From: an uncultured Methanoregula sp.
Lineage (GTDB): Archaea > Halobacteriota > Methanomicrobia > Methanomicrobiales > Methanospirillaceae
Length of the DNA: 64,000 nt
Assembly (NCBI RefSeq): GCF_963667735.1
Contig: NZ_OY763919.1
Location: forward strand, 248,001 to 312,000
Reading direction: 5' to 3'
The notes under the pieces were generated by a model. It saw only the letters and a list, made by a program, of their open reading frames with translations, searched no databases and had not been told where the DNA came from. Positions within the stretch are counted from its first letter, which is position 1, and each line of letters opens with the position of its first letter. A program made the translations under genes and the position numbers. Positions 60,830-64,000 of the stretch are shown here, piece after piece.

Positions 60830-61787
60830 GATCCTGGCGTCCATGATCCTGGCACTCATCCTCGCGGCGCCCGTTCTTGCAACCTATGCCGCGGACAAGC
60901 CGCTCACGACCGTGTATACAGCAGAGGAGAACGGCGGGTACGTCTTCTCGGTCGGCAACAGCACGTACAGCGGAACGCTCCACCCGGGCGACCGGTACCC
61001 GGTCTCGTTCGCGATAGATATTCCGGAAGATGCAACGGTCCGGTACCAGCGGTACTATCTCTACTGGGCCTGGAGCAGGAAAGATCAGCAGGCGGTCTAC
61101 CCGGCAATAACGGCAACGGGCTGCCCGGGATCCGGCAGCACTGCCGGGCCGGTTGTCAGGTACGTGGACAACAAGGGATTTTCGAGCGCGAGCGATTTCT
61201 ACTCCGGGATGGACGCATTCACCTGCGGGAACCTCTCGCCCGGTAAAAATACCGTGACGTTCGAGATAGCAAATACCGGCGATGGCAACAGCACGTTTGT
61301 GGTCCAGGGAGCAGGCGTACTTGCCGCATACGCAAGCCCGTCGTCGCCACCGGGGCAGATCGAGGTCCGGGAGGGATGCGACATGCTCTACAGCAGTTAT
61401 GGCATAACGCCGGAGATGGCGACAAACCGCATGGATTTTACCCGGGATATCGATATGTCCCGGCTCAAGAAAGCAACGCTTGAACTGGTTGCCCCGTCGG
61501 GAGGGTATACCCGGTCGGACATCATCCAGAAAAATGCGGTTGGCATAAACCACGAACCAAGCGGGAAACTTCCCCCGTTCATCACGTCGGTCTTGAGCCT
61601 CGTATTCCCGGAAACCCGGGGAAAAGAATGGGTGGATGTCTTTGATTCCGACCAGCAGCAGCAGATAGGAATCGAGACCCGGGACGTGACGCCGTACCTG
61701 GCTGCCAGATCCAATTTTGCAACGGTCCAGGACCGGGGGGATTATCTTCTCCTGACCAACGCGATCCTGAAAAGTGACTATTCCTGA
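60813..61787 (+). CDS. Secreted DUF3344-like protein
   Basis: This 324-residue protein has a signal (RILASMILALILAAPVLATY, near residues 5-24) followed by one DUF3344-like domain with RYQRYYLYWAWSRKD near residue 75, VQGAGVLAAYASP near 165 and a REGCDMLYSS segment that matches the INEGxD motif of relatives. There is no C-terminal anchor. ATG 60813 lies inside the preceding gene; TTG 60798 is an alternative. Eleven bases separate it from the ABC ATPase, so the surface protein and the MacB-type transporter are probably one operon. Confidence 0.75.
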   Translation: MISRNRILASMILALILAAPVLATYAADKPLTTVYTAEENGGYVFSVGNSTYSGTLHPGDRYPVSFAIDIPEDATVRYQRYYLYWAWSRKDQQAVYPAITATGCPGSGSTAGPVVRYVDNKGFSSASDFYSGMDAFTCGNLSPGKNTVTFEIANTGDGNSTFVVQGAGVLAAYASPSSPPGQIEVREGCDMLYSSYGITPEMATNRMDFTRDIDMSRLKKATLELVAPSGGYTRSDIIQKNAVGINHEPSGKLPPFITSVLSLVFPETRGKEWVDVFDSDQQQQIGIETRDVTPYLAARSNFATVQDRGDYLLLTNAILKSDYS

Positions 61788-61797
61788 TGGAGAGACC

Positions 61798-62469
61798 ATG
61801 ACCGGGATTATCGAAGCTGACAGACTCACAAAAACCTACAAGGGATCCGTCCCTGCACTCACCCAGGCAAGTTTTGGTGTGGAGAAAGGAGAGTTCGTGA
61901 CACTCATCGGGAGGAGCGGTTCAGGAAAGAGCACGCTTCTCAACATCCTCGGCTGCCTTGACCGGCCGGACTCCGGGGAGCTCCGGCTCGACGGGTCGGT
62001 TGTGGACTATAACAATCCTGCACAACTCGTCGGCATCCGCAGGTCGAAGATCGGGTTCGTATTCCAGCAGTTCAACCTCCTGCCCTACCTCACGGCCCAG
62101 GAGAACGTCGAGTACCCCCTCCTCTTCAATTACCACAATCCGGAAGACCGGGCCCGTGCAGCAGCCGAACTGCTCCGGTGCGTCGGGCTGCACGACCGCC
62201 GGGCTCACCATCCGTCGGAGCTGAGCGGGGGCGAACAGCAGCGGGTATCGATAGCCCGGGCCCTCGTCAACAATCCTCCGATCATATTTGCCGACGAGCC
62301 GACCGGGAACCTCGACCAGAAGACGAGCGAGGAGATCTTCCGGCTGATGAGATCCATCAGCCAGGAGAAGAAGACAACGTTCTTTATCGTCACCCATGAG
62401 CGGGACTTCGGGGCCTATGCGGACCGGTCGTTCCAGCTCAGGGACGGGGAAGTGATCGACACATGGTAA
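61798..62469 (+). CDS. ABC transporter ATPase (MacB/LolD family)
   Basis: This 223-residue protein has Walker A GRSGSGKST near residue 40, Q-loop FVFQQFNLLPYL near 88, signature LSGGEQQRVSIARAL near 140, and Walker B IIFADEPTGNLDQ near 162, the typical LolD/MacB form (ADEPTGNLD). It works with the FtsX-type permease that overlaps its end by seven bases. MacB-like systems move or expel peptides and lipoproteins at the membrane without crossing them as a channel. Its position after DUF3344 proteins suggests a role in their release or maturation. Confidence 0.92.
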   Translation: MTGIIEADRLTKTYKGSVPALTQASFGVEKGEFVTLIGRSGSGKSTLLNILGCLDRPDSGELRLDGSVVDYNNPAQLVGIRRSKIGFVFQQFNLLPYLTAQENVEYPLLFNYHNPEDRARAAAELLRCVGLHDRRAHHPSELSGGEQQRVSIARALVNNPPIIFADEPTGNLDQKTSEEIFRLMRSISQEKKTTFFIVTHERDFGAYADRSFQLRDGEVIDTW

Positions 62470-63677
62470 AACTCCTGGATTATGCAAAACTCTCCGCCCG
62501 GCAGCTCCAGAAAAAACGGACCCGGGTGCTCCTGACCGCCATCGGCATTGCAATCGGTATCGCGGCCGTTGTCGGGATCATCTCGCTCGGGGAAGGGATC
62601 CGTTACCAGGCCATCGAGACCGTAAAGCAGCAGTCGGATCTCTCGCTCATCGAAGTCACAGGCGCGGTCCGGGACGGAACCGTCATCCCCATCACGGAGT
62701 CCAAGGTAGCGCTCATACGAACCATTCCCCATGCGGATTCGGCAGGCCCGGTGTACCGGGCCTCGTTCTCAACGCTCCGTCAGACATATCTCGGAGTAAC
62801 CGGGATCAGCGGCGAAGATTTTTCCAGGATCTTCAGGCCCTCGTATTCCTCGGGGACCTTTCCCGAACCCGGTTCAAACCAGGTTCTCCTGGGATACGAC
62901 ATTGCAGAAAAACTCCGGAAGTACGAGGGTATCCGGCCGGGCGACCAGTTCACGGTCGTGATACGGGAATACGATGCAAGCGGCGCCCCGCAGGACCGCA
63001 AACTCTCGATACGTACAAGCGGTGTTCTCAGGGAGAGGGGGGACTCGCTCGACAACATGGTGATCATGGACCCCGATGCTGTAAAAGGAATGTCTGACGG
63101 GGATACTGCCTACAGTTCCGTCTACATCCGCGTCGACGATCCGGAACATGTCTTCTCTGTGGTCGGCGAAGTCCAGTCGCTCGGGCTCTCGGCCTCGGGG
63201 GCGTTCCAGCAGATCGAGTCCGTGAACCGGTTCATGGACCTTGTCATCCTCTTCCTCTCCCTCTTTGCAGCCATCTCGCTCGTGATAGGTGCGCTCATGA
63301 TCGTCAACACCATGGTCATGTCCGTGTACGAGCGGACCCGCGAGATCGGCGTGAGCATGGCTGTCGGGGCCTCCAGAGGAGATGTCATGACGCTCATCCT
63401 GCTGGAATGTTTCTATATCGGGATCATCGGGGGACTGCTTGGCGATCTTCTCGGGATCGCGTTCTCATTCTGTCTTAACACGCTCGGGAAATCCTACCTG
63501 ATGGCCCAGATGGGCGATCTCTTCTCCGGGTTTGCACGCTACGATCTCACGATCGTAACCCCGCAAATCCTCGTCCTGGGATTCCTTGTCGCAGTCCTTC
63601 TCTCGCTTTTGTCGGGATTGTATCCTGCACTGAAAGCTGCCGGGCTCGACCCGGTCGAGGCCATCCATCACACGTGA
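62463..63677 (+). CDS. ABC transporter permease, MacB/FtsX family
   Basis: This 404-residue protein has one N-terminal membrane helix (RVLLTAIGIAIGIAAVVGII, near residues 20-39), a large outer domain (about 45-250), and three C-terminal helices near LVILFLSLFAAISLVIGALM, IGIIGGLLGDLLGIAFSF and ILVLGFLVAVLLSLLSGLYP. This is the MacB four-helix layout. The ERTREIGVSMAVGASRGDVM motif of the FtsX domain lies near residue 280. It pairs with the ATPase encoded upstream; a binding-protein gene follows 80 bases later. Confidence 0.92.
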   Translation: MVKLLDYAKLSARQLQKKRTRVLLTAIGIAIGIAAVVGIISLGEGIRYQAIETVKQQSDLSLIEVTGAVRDGTVIPITESKVALIRTIPHADSAGPVYRASFSTLRQTYLGVTGISGEDFSRIFRPSYSSGTFPEPGSNQVLLGYDIAEKLRKYEGIRPGDQFTVVIREYDASGAPQDRKLSIRTSGVLRERGDSLDNMVIMDPDAVKGMSDGDTAYSSVYIRVDDPEHVFSVVGEVQSLGLSASGAFQQIESVNRFMDLVILFLSLFAAISLVIGALMIVNTMVMSVYERTREIGVSMAVGASRGDVMTLILLECFYIGIIGGLLGDLLGIAFSFCLNTLGKSYLMAQMGDLFSGFARYDLTIVTPQILVLGFLVAVLLSLLSGLYPALKAAGLDPVEAIHHT

Positions 63678-63756
63678 TACCATGATCCACAAACCCGGCA
63701 TCCGGGATCCAAAAACCCTGTCAGAAAACCGCAGGATACAACGAGATGATCCAAAC

Positions 63757-64000
63757 ATGATGCAAAAAAAGAATCCCGCACCACGGCTCCACGCACTGAC
63801 GGCCCTCATTGTTCTTGGCCTGGTCCTCGCTGCCGTGGCAGTATCCGGCTGCACAACCGCACCGGTCGCATCCAGGCCACCGGCAACATCCGCAACGCCG
63901 TATGTTACAACCCCGGTTGTGGTGAAAACCACCGTACCGGCTTACACGGTTCCCGTCCAGCGGATCATTGTCACGAACGCGAATTCTGCAGAACTGCTGA
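63757..64000 (+). CDS. Substrate-binding lipoprotein (FecB/BtuF-like), C-terminus beyond window
   Basis: The frame is open from ATG 63757 to the window end. It encodes a signal (HALTALIVLGLVLAAVAVSG) with lipobox VSGC near residue 31, then a Thr/Pro-rich linker and a beta segment PVQRIIVTNANSAELL that matches the first strand and helix of iron/cobalamin binding proteins (compare LRIVSLSPSNTEIL at 10565-11608). A longer form from ATG 63682 is possible, but GATGATC lies just before 63757. It may supply substrate to a permease beyond the window or to the orphan FecCD/FecE pair at 41099. Confidence 0.75.
   Translation, partial: MMQKKNPAPRLHALTALIVLGLVLAAVAVSGCTTAPVASRPPATSATPYVTTPVVVKTTVPAYTVPVQRIIVTNANSAELL

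Noticed and set aside
1..64000. CRISPR array, tRNA, rRNA, insertion sequence or integrase
   Set aside because: None was found by reading; no regularly spaced short repeats, no transposase or integrase motif. A tRNA scan was not possible, so a missed tRNA in a gap cannot be excluded.

Overview
The window is methanogen DNA, most likely from the order Methanomicrobiales and plausibly near Methanoregula. The evidence is a complete methyl-coenzyme M reductase operon (mcrBDGA), archaeal type IV pilins with their ATPase and platform protein, archaeal-type NikR, CbiZ corrinoid salvage, and large PKD/CARDB/DUF3344 surface proteins typical of Methanomicrobia. The genus is an inference; no rRNA or tRNA gene was seen.

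Layout, left to right. (1) 1-6904: a type IV pilus or secretion locus. A minus-strand operon encodes a secreted protein, an ArlI/PilB-like ATPase, an ArlJ/TadC-like membrane protein and two pilin-like proteins. It diverges from two plus-strand pilins across a promoter region with two TTTTAAAA palindromes. (2) 7028-14634: a corrinoid uptake and salvage operon (BtuC, BtuD with a C-terminal extension, a TIM-barrel protein, BtuF, CbiA/CobB, CbiZ), bracketed by two paralogous 121-residue proteins of unknown function. (3) 15142-19233: a second FecBCD/BtuFCD-type metal-chelate transporter followed by an FmdE-like protein and TrmO. (4) 19711-25663: an accessory island with a three-gene cassette of unknown function, an XRE-ImmA/IrrE plus DUF4411 PIN-like toxin-antitoxin-type pair, a four-gene cassette of unknown function and a small nuclease-like protein. 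(5) 25907-27286: nikR and a nikR paralogue that has lost all four nickel ligands. (6) 27424-32264: mcrBDGA (minus strand, no mcrC) with a divergent HxlR-type regulator. (7) 33336-43049: an ABC-2 exporter, a CobN-like chelatase large subunit and, divergently, a ChlI/ChlD fusion with a third FecCD/FecE pair. (8) 43175-61787: a surface-protein island with five proteins carrying DUF3344-like domains, including one of 3425 residues with near-identical internal repeats. (9) 61798-64000: a MacB/LolD-type ABC pair and the start of another substrate-binding lipoprotein.

A common thread is supply of Ni, Co and tetrapyrroles. Three metal-chelate/corrinoid ABC systems, NikR and its ligand-less paralogue, a CobN/ChlID chelatase pair and CbiA/CbiZ surround the operon for the nickel-F430 enzyme MCR. 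Translational coupling is extreme: most neighbouring genes overlap by ATGA or a similar few bases, and in three gaps a tiny open frame bridges one gene's stop to the next gene's start.

The best candidates for something undescribed are the 23393-25188 cassette, the ligand-less NikR with the palindromes and hairpins beside it, the bridging mini-ORFs, and the DUF3344 surface proteins with recent repeat exchange. All function calls are by eye from sequence motifs; no database search was run.
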